Part shown: positions 42,795-51,836 of the stretch, one piece after another | Layout: each line of letters begins with the position of its first letter | How positions within the stretch are numbered: position 1 is the first letter of the stretch | Assembly: GCA_030066045.1 (NCBI GenBank) | Contig: JASJCJ010000029.1 | Span: forward strand, 1-64,000 | Source of the DNA: Calothrix sp. MO_167.B12 | Lineage (GTDB): Bacteria > Cyanobacteriota > Cyanobacteriia > Cyanobacteriales > Nostocaceae | Length of the DNA: 64,000 nt | Direction: 5' to 3' | The notes under the pieces: generated by a model | The model's input: only the letters and a program-made list of their open reading frames with translations | Databases searched by the model: none | What the model was told of the DNA's origin: nothing | Program-made: the position numbers and the translations under genes

Positions 42795-43072
42795 ACTGTA
42801 ATATCTTCTCCACAATCATCTGCTAAATAGCACAGAGCTTTAAAACGCAGACTGACAACTTCCTCATATAGAGGATTTAGCTTACACATTGGGGGGATGT
42901 GGAATAATTTGCGTCCAAATAGGGTAATATCTCTTTCAAATGGACATTGAGCGGGAATCAGTTTGCACAAAATGTGGGCTAATTCAACATTGTGGACTTC
43001 TAGAGAATTTAACCATTGACGAATGGGGAATAGAAAATCTCTGTGGTGCCGAATGTGGGAAAAGCTAGTCAT
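42785..43072 (-). CDS. Mo-dependent nitrogenase C-terminal domain family protein
   Basis: PIRQWLNSLEVHNVELAHILCKLIPAQCPFERDITLFGRKLFHIPPMCKLNPLYEEVVSLRFKALCYL. Confidence 0.85.
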   Translation of the reverse strand: MTSFSHIRHHRDFLFPIRQWLNSLEVHNVELAHILCKLIPAQCPFERDITLFGRKLFHIPPMCKLNPLYEEVVSLRFKALCYLADDCGEDITVYC

Positions 43073-43327
43073 AGTTCTTACCTGGGAATATATTAGGCAG
43101 TAAATTTAGTTCAGGTTAGATAGTAAGTAAACCTTTCTATATATAATTACGTTCAGTGGTATTGACTTATGCAGTCATCATTGGTTCCTGAAATATTGTT
43201 CGTTTCTCAGAACACCTATAACTACACCAGATAGTCCTTATTTTCCGTATAAATTTCTAGATTTTTTGGTTTACAGTATCCAGGTTTTCCACGCTGGATA
43301 CTGGTGTAATTCAGATGGAGTGATAAT

Positions 43328-43795
43328 CTAAACTCCTCTGAGAGGAGCATAGCCAAAAGTAGCATTGAATTGTTGACACCAAATCCCTACAGATTTGAAC
43401 TGGTTGAGGTTGATATTCTCTGGGATTGCATAGCGTTGAGTGCCTTTGAAGCTTTTGATAGGAGCTAGGGTAACGTAATCTGTTTTCCGAATATTTAGAG
43501 GTACATTACTTTGACGGTGAAGAATTACTTTAACGTCTGGACCACTACCAGTCCTAAAGCTGCGATCAAACTCAAGGTAACGTTTACCATTAATACTAAC
43601 AATTTTCGCCATTCCTCTAGTAGATTTCTCCTGCTTGACGAAGCTACCGTGAGCGACAACAGACTTATTCGTTCCCTTGACATCAGCTGTTGAATGGCTG
43701 GCAAAAGCTGGAGATGTATTAATTACTGTCGAACCTACACCAGTTAAAACTACAACAGATGCGATTCCTAAGCCAGCCAATTTATAAAGTTTCAT
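43328..43795 (-). CDS. Secreted DM13-domain protein
   Basis: Sec signal from MKLYKLAGLGIASVVVLTG; VKGTNKSVVAHGSFVKQEKSTRGMAKIVSINGKRYLEFDRSFRTGSGPDVKVILHR; ORF starts upstream at 43864. Confidence 0.85.
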   Translation of the reverse strand: MKLYKLAGLGIASVVVLTGVGSTVINTSPAFASHSTADVKGTNKSVVAHGSFVKQEKSTRGMAKIVSINGKRYLEFDRSFRTGSGPDVKVILHRQSNVPLNIRKTDYVTLAPIKSFKGTQRYAIPENINLNQFKSVGIWCQQFNATFGYAPLRGV

Positions 43796-43936
43796 GATTG
43801 TAATAGCTCCTAACAAGTTGTGTGTGCTTGTTCTCTCTTGCTTGATTACTAATATGGCGGACAACTGTGAATCAGCTCTGATAGCTAACTGAAATTTGAT
43901 TAAGAGTTAAATGAGAAAACTGAGAAACAAATAACA

Positions 43937-43969
43937 AGCTCCGCGACTTGTTGGAAAAGTCGCGGAGCT
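43937..43969 (-). terminator. Strong GC-rich hairpin between secreted-protein genes
   Basis: AGCTCCGCGACTT-GTTGGAA-AAGTCGCGGAGCT. Confidence 0.75.
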
Positions 43970-44023
43970 AAGGAATATCTCATATTCACTGTGTAACAGT
44001 CTTAGAAGTTTTATTCAATAGTA

Positions 44024-44572
44024 CTAGCGTACACTGACATCCATCCGATAGTTGAGAGCTCCATCACCACTCGTTTGCTGAGTGTTACTTGTTCCAGGAG
44101 CATTGAATTCCACACTTACATCTGAATCAGCAGGAGTATAACGGGCTGAAATTTCTACTTTGTGCTCTCCCACCGACAGGTAAGGGGATAAATTAATATC
44201 AACTGTATTACTGCGGATTTGTTTAACAACTCTACCATCAATGCGAATTTCCCCAGTCAAATTATTACCTGAAGTTTTGATACTTAGGATATGGGGTTTG
44301 TTTAAACTAGCTGCATTCACGCCGACGGAACTTGTTTGGTAACTAGATGAACTACTAGATTGTTGGTTACTAACAGAGAAACTATTATCCATATCACTAC
44401 TATTATCAGATTGAACGACGGAAGTTTGATTATTTTGACTGTTTTGACTACTTCGACTAGTAACAACAGAAGTTTGGTTATTTTGGCTAGTCTGGACTGA
44501 CTTTTGCCCTACACATGCATTCACGCTAACTATTAAAGCGATGCTACACGCAATAAACAATGAAGTTTTCAT
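44024..44572 (-). CDS. Hypothetical secreted/lipoprotein with S/Q/N-rich low-complexity region
   Basis: Lipobox-like SVNACVGQ; QNSQNNQTSVV repeats. Confidence 0.75.
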   Translation of the reverse strand: MKTSLFIACSIALIVSVNACVGQKSVQTSQNNQTSVVTSRSSQNSQNNQTSVVQSDNSSDMDNSFSVSNQQSSSSSSYQTSSVGVNAASLNKPHILSIKTSGNNLTGEIRIDGRVVKQIRSNTVDINLSPYLSVGEHKVEISARYTPADSDVSVEFNAPGTSNTQQTSGDGALNYRMDVSVR

Positions 44573-45005
44573 GATTCAGATACAATTGATAGATAAATTT
44601 TGTATGCGATCGCATCGGCAGACAACTATAGATACAAAAAATTTTCATTTTGTAAAACTATTTACCTCCCGATAATCACATGGATATATTTTATTAATAG
44701 AGAAACACTCAATTTATTTTCAGTATCATCAAAAAATATTATCTTTATTACTCCCATACTTTACTTACCATTTCAACGATAGCATTTATATAAGATATAT
44801 AAAATTTTATTTGTTAAATTTTACATATTTGCTATTAGTTACTAATAGCTCAATATTAAAAAAACAAGTATCTAAAGATAGATAAATATTTAATTTACTC
44901 AAGTAAATTATCCTCTCCTGATTCAGGAGAGGTTAAGAAAAAGCAATCATAAATCTTTTAGAAGATGCAAATGCACCAAACTCAAAAATCGAAATTAACC
45001 TCTAT

Positions 45006-45629
45006 TTAGCGAGGAAGACATCCCAAATCACCATTTGCTCTGAGTTTATTTGGTGATTCTTGTTTCCCGCCCAGAATATTCCGAGCTACGTCAGTAACAC
45101 CAGAAACAATATTCAATGGATTGAGATTTTGAACAGACATATCTACTCCAACCTTAGCATTGCATAAATGTGTTTTGGGAAGGGAATTAGATTGCTGTTG
45201 AGCTTGAGGAATATTGCCAGTATCGGTATTATTTTGTTCTTGATTAGTAATGCTATTAGTCACGCTATTAACTGCATTACCAACTCCAGGTACAACCTTC
45301 TTATTGTTACGAATAATACCATCAACAACTGCACCAGCTACTCCAGGTACAATATTCTTTTTATTACCAGTTACACCATTGAGAACTGCTCCGGCGACTC
45401 CAGGTAGAATACTCTTTTTCTTACGACGGGTAACTCCATTGACTGCGGCTCCAGGTGCATTTTCTACACCATTATTAGGAGTAGCAGGAGTTTGATTTAC
45501 ATTGGTTTGAGTTTCAGATACTTGACTCTGTTGGTTTTCAGGATTGGGTGCTTCTTGAGCGATCGCAGCAGAGGGAGCGATAGTAATTACCGCAGCTAAT
45601 AAACCAAAAACCTGAATTTTTGTAATCAT
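45006..45629 (-). CDS. Hypothetical secreted protein with PGVAGAV(L/V)(N/D)G repeats
   Basis: Sec signal ..FGLLAAVITIAPSAAIA; three or four ~18-aa repeats; two Cys, one near the C-terminus (GCLPR). Confidence 0.78.
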   Translation of the reverse strand: MITKIQVFGLLAAVITIAPSAAIAQEAPNPENQQSQVSETQTNVNQTPATPNNGVENAPGAAVNGVTRRKKKSILPGVAGAVLNGVTGNKKNIVPGVAGAVVDGIIRNNKKVVPGVGNAVNSVTNSITNQEQNNTDTGNIPQAQQQSNSLPKTHLCNAKVGVDMSVQNLNPLNIVSGVTDVARNILGGKQESPNKLRANGDLGCLPR

Positions 45630-45951
45630 ATTTCTCTACCCCAAAAATTGAAAATTGACTAATGTTGAGTTGATTATTGAATTAAGAATTTGTATATTTG
45701 TCTTTTGGTGATTCATTATGCAGGCATTTATCAACATTAATTGATCTTGGTCTATTGTGAATTGTTAATGTTAGCCTGCATGAATCGTGAGTATAGATAC
45801 AATTCCAGTTATAATAATTCCTGAAAAATATGCATAAAAAAAAGTTTATGGTACCTGTTTCTTGTTGAGATTTCCTTTTATTGTCATTACCAGTGTTTTG
45901 AAAGGCAAATATAGCAACGACTACGGTTAAGTAACTGGGTCAAATTAAATA

Positions 45952-46120
45952 ACCTGAGTTCGAGATAAGCCCAAACCCTCATTACACCGTTGCTTGATTC
46001 TGGGATATGTCAACGTGTTTGCCTCGTTTGAGCTATTCAAGGTTAAATAAACCGGGATTACCCGAACTGAGGTTACGTATATTTCTCGCGTTAATTTTAA
46101 CTCCTAACACCGAACTAAGG
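45952..46120 (+). mobile_element. MITE-like element family A, copy 2 (169 bp)
   Basis: Near-identical to 29403..29571; flanked by TTAAATA direct repeats (45945-45951, 46121-46127). Confidence 0.88.
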
Positions 46121-46338
46121 TTAAATATAAAACCTCCACCCCGCCTGACGTGACTACACCCCTCTCCTTAATAAGATACCAATGGCGAATCAGGGGTATC
46201 ACCCTCTTGGGAGTGGGGGAGCGGGAGAGTGGGGGAGTGGGGGTAGAAAAAACAAGTCCAAATTATGCCAATAATCCCTAGTTTTTAACCTAGTAAGGGG
46301 TCATACCCACTATTCGCCAGCAGCATCCTTAATAAGTT

Positions 46339-46447
46339 CACATCTTGCACCATAAGATTATTGAGAAAATTCGAGTCTGAAACCCTTAGTTTTTCGTAAC
46401 CCACCTATTGCCCACCTTACCCTTATTGAGAAAGTGTAAGATATGTG
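46339..46447 (-). repeat. MITE-like repeat family D copy
   Basis: CACATCTTGCACCATAAGATTATTGAGAAAATTCGAGTCTGAAACCC...CCTTATTGAGAAAGTGTAAGATATGTG. Confidence 0.55.
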
Positions 46448-46510
46448 TAAGGAGAGGGGCTGGGGGTGAGGTTCAGTCTTACATTTAATTCCGCTTACCT
46501 ACTTACTGGT

Positions 46511-46543
46511 TTGACACTCTCCTACCTGGAAGATGGGAGATTC
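46511..46543 (-). repeat. Solo hairpin resembling an IS200/IS605 right end
   Basis: Reverse complement reads GAATCTCCCATCTTCCAGGTAGGAGAGTGTCAA, same layout as the right end at 24656..24686. Confidence 0.45.
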
Positions 46544-46638
46544 TTCAAACTAAAAAAGCTCCTTTTACTAAAAAGAGCTACAAACGTGAAATTCCCCCTA
46601 AATAGGGGGTATCAGTATCATCAGCATTTTTGTAAATT

Positions 46639-47028
46639 TTAGCGAGTGCGAGTGCGACGACTAGTGCTAGGAACTACTGGATTAACCCGAACATCAACTT
46701 TAACGGGTATATTCCGAGTTTTAACAGGAACGCGACGACCACCATCAACATATTGATCGCTTGTACGTTTTTGTCTACAGTTTGCAGACCTACAAACTTG
46801 GCTGGAAGAACTGCGAACGGAACTACCTACACTATTTTCGCAATTGGGACCAAATTCTTGTTGCACGTTATTGGATTGCTGTGCCCGTTTCTTCTCAGTA
46901 ACTGCCACTTGAACGTTTGTATCAACTGCCACACATCCTGCCATTGCAGAAGGAGTGAGTGCAGGTATTAAAAAAGGAGAGATCGCAGAAATAGAAAATA
47001 AACCGAGAGATAGTAATTTGGACTTCAT
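46639..47028 (-). CDS. Hypothetical secreted basic protein
   Basis: Signal MKSKLLSLGLFSISAISPFLIPALTPSAMA; four Cys; Arg/Val-rich C-terminus. Confidence 0.7.
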   Translation of the reverse strand: MKSKLLSLGLFSISAISPFLIPALTPSAMAGCVAVDTNVQVAVTEKKRAQQSNNVQQEFGPNCENSVGSSVRSSSSQVCRSANCRQKRTSDQYVDGGRRVPVKTRNIPVKVDVRVNPVVPSTSRRTRTR

Positions 47029-47058
47029 AGTTACTTATATCCTTGTAAATTTAATGAA

Positions 47059-47460
47059 CTATCGTTGACAATTGCTTGTGCGTATAGAGCTGTAGGAGCG
47101 ATTTCTACCAGAACGATTGACGATTGTGCGTTTATAGGTTGTACCTCTGCCATTGCAACTGACAGTTGGTTTGTTGTAGCGACGGAGGCGATATCTGTTG
47201 TAGCGTCGCCATCTCCAATTTCTCAGACGACTATAAGGAGAACGGCGTAATCGTCTTCGATAATAGCGAGATCTGTATCTAGGAGATCTGGGATAAACGT
47301 ATTTTCCTTGATCAGCTCTTCTAACTTTAATCGTTCCGTTCTTGATGGTAACTCTACTACGACCGTTGTTAACATCAATGTCACCGGCTTTGGCAACCCC
47401 TACAGGTAAGGCTATCAATGCAGAAAGTGCGAGCATAGAAATGATTTGTCTGGCAGGCAT
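47059..47460 (-). CDS. Hypothetical secreted Arg/Tyr-rich protein
   Basis: Signal MPARQIISMLALSALIALPVGVAKA; RYRSRYYRRRLRRSPYSRLRNWRWRRYNRYRLRRYN; two Cys, last at ..NCQR. Confidence 0.72.
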   Translation of the reverse strand: MPARQIISMLALSALIALPVGVAKAGDIDVNNGRSRVTIKNGTIKVRRADQGKYVYPRSPRYRSRYYRRRLRRSPYSRLRNWRWRRYNRYRLRRYNKPTVSCNGRGTTYKRTIVNRSGRNRSYSSIRTSNCQR

Positions 47461-47552
47461 GGCTTTATCCTTTGTTGTTTACTAAAGAACAAATGGTTCT
47501 TTTATTTATTAGGTGGTCGTTCAAAGCCCTGATAAATAATAAGTAGATGGTT

Positions 47553-47885
47553 TTAATAACAACCACGTTTTCTAATGCGTTGACGTTGGTCGCTTAGTTG
47601 TCTAGCACGTTGATCGACGCGGCTATCATTAAGGGCAAAACCATCTTGGTTTATACGTTGGCGAGATAGTTGGGATTGGGAGTCACCAGCACAGCGAGCG
47701 CCCCGTCTTCTTTGACTCTGGGTAGCTTTTTGAGAAGCTCTTTGAGTGACTTTACCATCAATAGCAGTAGCCCGTTGATTAATTTCTTGGTTAACTTCTT
47801 GTTCACCTTGTTGAGCAAAAACTACTGTGGGAGATATAACCAAACTGGCAGTTAATAAACCGAAAGCAACATATTTTTTAACCAT
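47553..47885 (-). CDS. Small secreted two-repeat, two-Cys protein (diverged paralog)
   Basis: Signal MVKKYVAFGLLTASLVISPTVVFA; two Q/R/N-rich repeats ending ..GARC and ..RGCY. Confidence 0.75.
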   Translation of the reverse strand: MVKKYVAFGLLTASLVISPTVVFAQQGEQEVNQEINQRATAIDGKVTQRASQKATQSQRRRGARCAGDSQSQLSRQRINQDGFALNDSRVDQRARQLSDQRQRIRKRGCY

Positions 47886-47999
47886 CTTGAAGTGAGCCTC
47901 ATTAATTTGTGTGTTGTGGAGTTGTAAAGATTGGCGTTGGATTTAAAAGATTCACATTGAAACAGGATTATATTTTCACAGACAACGCCTCAAAATCAA

Positions 48000-48374
48000 T
48001 TAGCGGCACAAAGCTCTGGTACGTATAGTCTGAACTTGTCTGCTAATAGTACCTGTTCTTTGAGTATTAGTAGAACTATTTGCGGCAACACCACTTTGTC
48101 CGGTAGTTTGGGTACTAGCTTGTGACTGAGTTTGCTTACCAGTACGGGAACAACCGTAGCGATAACCACGGCGACCTCGACCAGTCACTGACTTTTGGAT
48201 TTGCCGACTTCTAGTAACAGAATTTTGAACATTAACGCTACCATCGAGCGCTGCACCACTTTGGTCGGTTAATTGGTCATTAACTTGAGTTTGTGTATCA
48301 CCAGCAAATGCTGCTCCGGGAGCAACCATCAAGCTCGCTGCCAATAAACCGAAAGCTAAAGACTTCTTCAACAT
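48000..48374 (-). CDS. Small secreted two-repeat, two-Cys protein (paralog)
   Basis: Start at MLKKSLAFGLLAASLMVAPGAAFA; repeats TQVNDQLTDQSGAALDGSVNVQNS..GC and ASTQTTGQSGVAANSSTNTQRT..CR. Confidence 0.82.
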   Translation of the reverse strand: MLKKSLAFGLLAASLMVAPGAAFAGDTQTQVNDQLTDQSGAALDGSVNVQNSVTRSRQIQKSVTGRGRRGYRYGCSRTGKQTQSQASTQTTGQSGVAANSSTNTQRTGTISRQVQTIRTRALCR

Positions 48375-48467
48375 TTTTATCAACCTCTTTAGTGCGTATT
48401 TTGGTCTGTTGTTAAATTTAGTAACCAGGCGTTGTAAAGCAAATTCTGACAACGCCAATAGTTACAA

Positions 48468-48845
48468 TTAGCGGCAGACCTTAAAGGCATTTTGACGCTG
48501 GCCACTGTTGGTATTGCTGTTTTGAGCATTAATAGAACCATTTTCAGCAACACCACTTTGTCCAGTAGTTTGGGTGCTAGCTTGTGCTTGGTTAATCCGA
48601 CCAGGACGACAACCACGACGGTAGCGACCATAGCGACCATAACGACCACGACCATAGCTGGTGGCATTTTGGTTTTGGCGGCTGTTGGAGCGAGAATTTT
48701 GTACATTTATGCTACCATCAAGCGCTGCACCACTTTGGTCAGTGAGTTGGTCGTTTACTTGAGTTTGGGACTGAGCAAATGCTGCACCGGGAGCTACCAT
48801 TAAGCTTGCTGCTAATAAACCGAAAGCTAAGGATTTCTTCAACAT
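48468..48845 (-). CDS. Small secreted two-repeat, two-Cys protein (paralog)
   Basis: MLKKSLAFGLLAASLMVAPGAAFA...GRGRYGRYGRYRRGCRPG...AFKVCR. Confidence 0.85.
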   Translation of the reverse strand: MLKKSLAFGLLAASLMVAPGAAFAQSQTQVNDQLTDQSGAALDGSINVQNSRSNSRQNQNATSYGRGRYGRYGRYRRGCRPGRINQAQASTQTTGQSGVAENGSINAQNSNTNSGQRQNAFKVCR

Positions 48846-48977
48846 TTTTTAGACCTCGTTAGTGTTTGTGTGTTGTGTTGTTGTGTGTATTTTTAATATC
48901 AATAGGAGGGGGCGTTGTTTCGGAAAAAACTGAAGTGAGAAGAAATCTTTTTCCATGAACAACGCCAATAGTTACAA

Positions 48978-49355
48978 TTAGCGGCAGAACCTAGTAGCAT
49001 TTTGACGCTGGCCACTGTTGGTATTGCTGTTTTGAGCATTAATAGAACCATTTTCAGCAACACCACTTTGTCCAGTAGTTTGGGTGCTAGCTTGTGCTTG
49101 GTTAATGCTTCCAGGACGGCAACCACGACGGTAGCGACCATAGCGACCATAACGACCACGACCATAGCTGGCGGCATTTTGGTTTTGGCGGCTGTTGGAG
49201 CGAGAATTTTGTACATTTATGCTGCCATCAAGCGCTGCACCACTTTGGTCGGTTAGTTGGTCATTAACTTGAGTTTGGGACTGAGCAAATGCTGCACCGG
49301 GAGCTACCATTAAGCTTGCTGCTAATAAACCGAAAGCTAAGGATTTCTTCAACAT
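48978..49355 (-). CDS. Small secreted two-repeat, two-Cys protein (near-identical paralog)
   Basis: As 48468..48845 with a few substitutions; ends ATRFCR. Confidence 0.85.
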   Translation of the reverse strand: MLKKSLAFGLLAASLMVAPGAAFAQSQTQVNDQLTDQSGAALDGSINVQNSRSNSRQNQNAASYGRGRYGRYGRYRRGCRPGSINQAQASTQTTGQSGVAENGSINAQNSNTNSGQRQNATRFCR

Positions 49356-49705
49356 GAGATTTTGACCTTGTTAGTGTGTGTGTTGTGTGTTTTATCCTTC
49401 ACTGCCTTCAGTAGGTATTTAGTTCGTCCTTGAGGAGTTCATCGGATATTGTGTTTGTTTTGTTAATGAGAGCTACAAAATCGTTTCCTATCATTCCGGA
49501 TGTGTCTGAAATTTTTTTTGAAAAAATGTTGCTTACCCCTTACGGACTTTCTAGTTAACTTCCCCCTAAATATATAGAGGCATTGTCACCTAATATGTTC
49601 CACCAAAATTCTTAGGGGTGTCAAGGGCAGAAAGAAAATTATTGGGCACTAGTTTTTTTTGGTGCTAGGATCTACGGCTATAAGTCAAGTAAACGTGCTA
49701 TAGCT

Positions 49706-50062
49706 GTGAAAAGGAAGGCAAAACCAAGGATCGCTTATCTGCGAGAGAAGGCTGGACTTACCCAATTGGAGTTGTCCCGTCTTGTAGGGGTGACTGAGAG
49801 TACTATCCAAAACTGGGAAAGTGGTAGGACTGGCACAGATCATATAGATAGAATTGTTAGATTTTGCCAAGCTTTAAATTGTCGTGTGGAAGAGCTGATT
49901 GAATATGTGGGTGAATCAAGGGAAGAACCCACTACAGCAAAACCTAGTTCCTTAAGTGATATCCATAATCTGTTAGGCACTGATGAAACTGCTTCCTCTA
50001 GCACTGATAGGAAAGAAGTACTAGGAGAGCAAAATACTCAAAGTCAGTCCAACATATCTTGA
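49706..50062 (+). CDS. XRE-family transcriptional regulator
   Basis: IAYLREKAGLTQLELSRLVGVTESTIQNWESGRTGTDHIDRIVRFCQALNCRVEELIEY. Confidence 0.88.
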   Translation: MKRKAKPRIAYLREKAGLTQLELSRLVGVTESTIQNWESGRTGTDHIDRIVRFCQALNCRVEELIEYVGESREEPTTAKPSSLSDIHNLLGTDETASSSTDRKEVLGEQNTQSQSNIS

Positions 50063-50120
50063 AGGATAAAGTGTTAATCAAATATTAGTGGGAATTCTCT
50101 GCTTATCCCTTTTTCAATAG

Positions 50121-50801
50121 TTAAACTCGATCGCTAGATTGTTGCCATAGGCTATCCACAGTCACAAATTCATAGCCTCGTTGGAGTAACTGGGGAACAA
50201 GAAGTTTGGTGGTAGCGGCAACATCCTCACCGCCGCAGTCACCATCATGTAGGACGATAATTGACCCATGTTCTACCAATTCGAGAATTCGTTGCACTAC
50301 AGTATTAACTCCCGGTCTTACCCAATCTTCTGGTACAACGCTCCACATTACTGGCCTATAATCCCATTGCTGAAACAATTTTAAAGTTTGAGGTGTAAAT
50401 AAACCATTGGGAGGTCTGACATCACGCACCCTTTCAGGCGGCAGATGGCAAGCATTATAGATAGCAGCTTGGGTTGCTTCTAGACTGTGTTGAAGTTCCT
50501 TGGGAGACAATAGAGGAAAATTATGGTGGTAATAACCATGTAAACCAAGCCAATGCCCGCGATCGCAAATTTGTTTGACAATTATAGGCGATCGCTCCAC
50601 ACAAACACCCAAACAGAAAAAGTTAGCTGTAATCTGATATTCATCCAAGACCTCTAGAAGCTGAGGAGTATATTGGGGATGGGGTCCATCATCAAAAGAA
50701 AGAGCAATGGTTGGAAAATGGGAGGCACCACCCCATAAACAATTGGGAAAAGTGGGTCTAAGAAGTTTATAAACAATCGGGAATAAAGGATAAAACTGCA
50801 T
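50121..50801 (-). CDS. Polysaccharide deacetylase family protein
   Basis: IALSFDDGPHPQYTPQLLEVL, DRGHWLGLHGYYHHNF, VRPPNGLFTPQTL, IIVLHDGD. Confidence 0.93.
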   Translation of the reverse strand: MQFYPLFPIVYKLLRPTFPNCLWGGASHFPTIALSFDDGPHPQYTPQLLEVLDEYQITANFFCLGVCVERSPIIVKQICDRGHWLGLHGYYHHNFPLLSPKELQHSLEATQAAIYNACHLPPERVRDVRPPNGLFTPQTLKLFQQWDYRPVMWSVVPEDWVRPGVNTVVQRILELVEHGSIIVLHDGDCGGEDVAATTKLLVPQLLQRGYEFVTVDSLWQQSSDRV

Positions 50802-50975
50802 TTTTAAGAATTAAGAATTAAGAATTAAGAATTATGAATTGTTAAGTGGAAGTTCTACGTTCTCTTCACAAAATACTCTTTATCTGTAACAAATTCTGAA
50901 ACAGCCATATTATTTCTATAGTTAGCAGTTTAGATTAGATGCATCTCCTCAGGATAAACCGTTAATCAACTGGCA

Positions 50976-51836
50976 ATGCTGTTTCAGGATATACGCGACT
51001 ATCAAATATTATTCCTCTCCTTATTCCTTTTCCTCGGTATTGGAACTAGGGATTGGACAATTAAACCTGAATTAATCCTAGTAACAATTATCACTAGTCT
51101 TGTCACACAATGGGTGTTATTAAACATCCAAACCAGGGTAATTGGGAATTGGGAAAATCAAACAAATGGGGTGTCCCTGCCTATTCGCAGTCCCTTAATT
51201 ACCTCCCTGGGACTGTGTTTATTATTAAGGGCCGATAATTGGACAACTATGGCTTTAGCGGCTGTTTGCGCGATCGCTAGTAAGTTTGTTTTTAAAGTAG
51301 GTAATAAACATTTCTTTAATCCTGCCAATTTCGGTATTATTACTGTCCTGTTACTGACACCAGATGCATGGGTTTCTCCCGGACAGTGGGGTGAAGAATG
51401 GTGGTATGGAATGCTATTTGTGGGTACTGGTGGCATGATTCTCAAGCGGGTGGGACGTTGGGATACCACAGCAGCTTTTTTGGGGAGTTATGCGGTTTTG
51501 GAAGCCATGCGTAATCTCTGGTTGGGTTGGACTTGGGATGTTTACTGGCATCGGCTAATGAGTGGTTCATTACTATTATTTGCCTTGTTTATGGTGACAG
51601 ACCCCCGTTCCATACCCAATGCCAGAATTGGACGTTTGATTTGGGCTGTATGCATCGCCATTTTCACCTATATCCTACGGAATGAATTTTATCTTTCCAC
51701 TGCCGTTTTCTGGGCATTGTTCGCCCTAGCACCATTGACTGTACTATTTGATACCTTTTGGCAAGGAAAGAGGTTTGTTTGGCAAGAGACGGAGGAGGGA
51801 GTGGGGGAGTGGGGGAGTGAAGGAGGGAAGGAGTGA
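50976..51836 (+). CDS. RnfD/NqrB-like membrane protein
   Basis: LIRSPLITSLGLCLLLRADNW, FKVGNKHFFNPANFGI, multiple TM; C-terminal ~12-15 aa encoded by STRR DNA. Confidence 0.82.
   Translation: MLFQDIRDYQILFLSLFLFLGIGTRDWTIKPELILVTIITSLVTQWVLLNIQTRVIGNWENQTNGVSLPIRSPLITSLGLCLLLRADNWTTMALAAVCAIASKFVFKVGNKHFFNPANFGIITVLLLTPDAWVSPGQWGEEWWYGMLFVGTGGMILKRVGRWDTTAAFLGSYAVLEAMRNLWLGWTWDVYWHRLMSGSLLLFALFMVTDPRSIPNARIGRLIWAVCIAIFTYILRNEFYLSTAVFWALFALAPLTVLFDTFWQGKRFVWQETEEGVGEWGSEGGKE

Noticed and set aside
45168-47855. Plus-strand ORFs antisense to the secreted array (45168..45407, 45250..45495, 46753..46971, 47065..47250, 47670..47855)
   Set aside because: No start context or recognisable motifs. 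They mirror the low-complexity coding strands.
48389-49256. Alternative-frame and antisense ORFs (48389..48706, 48492..48803, 48899..49216, 49002..49256)
   Set aside because: They overlap the signal-peptide-bearing paralogs and arise from low-complexity repeats in other frames.
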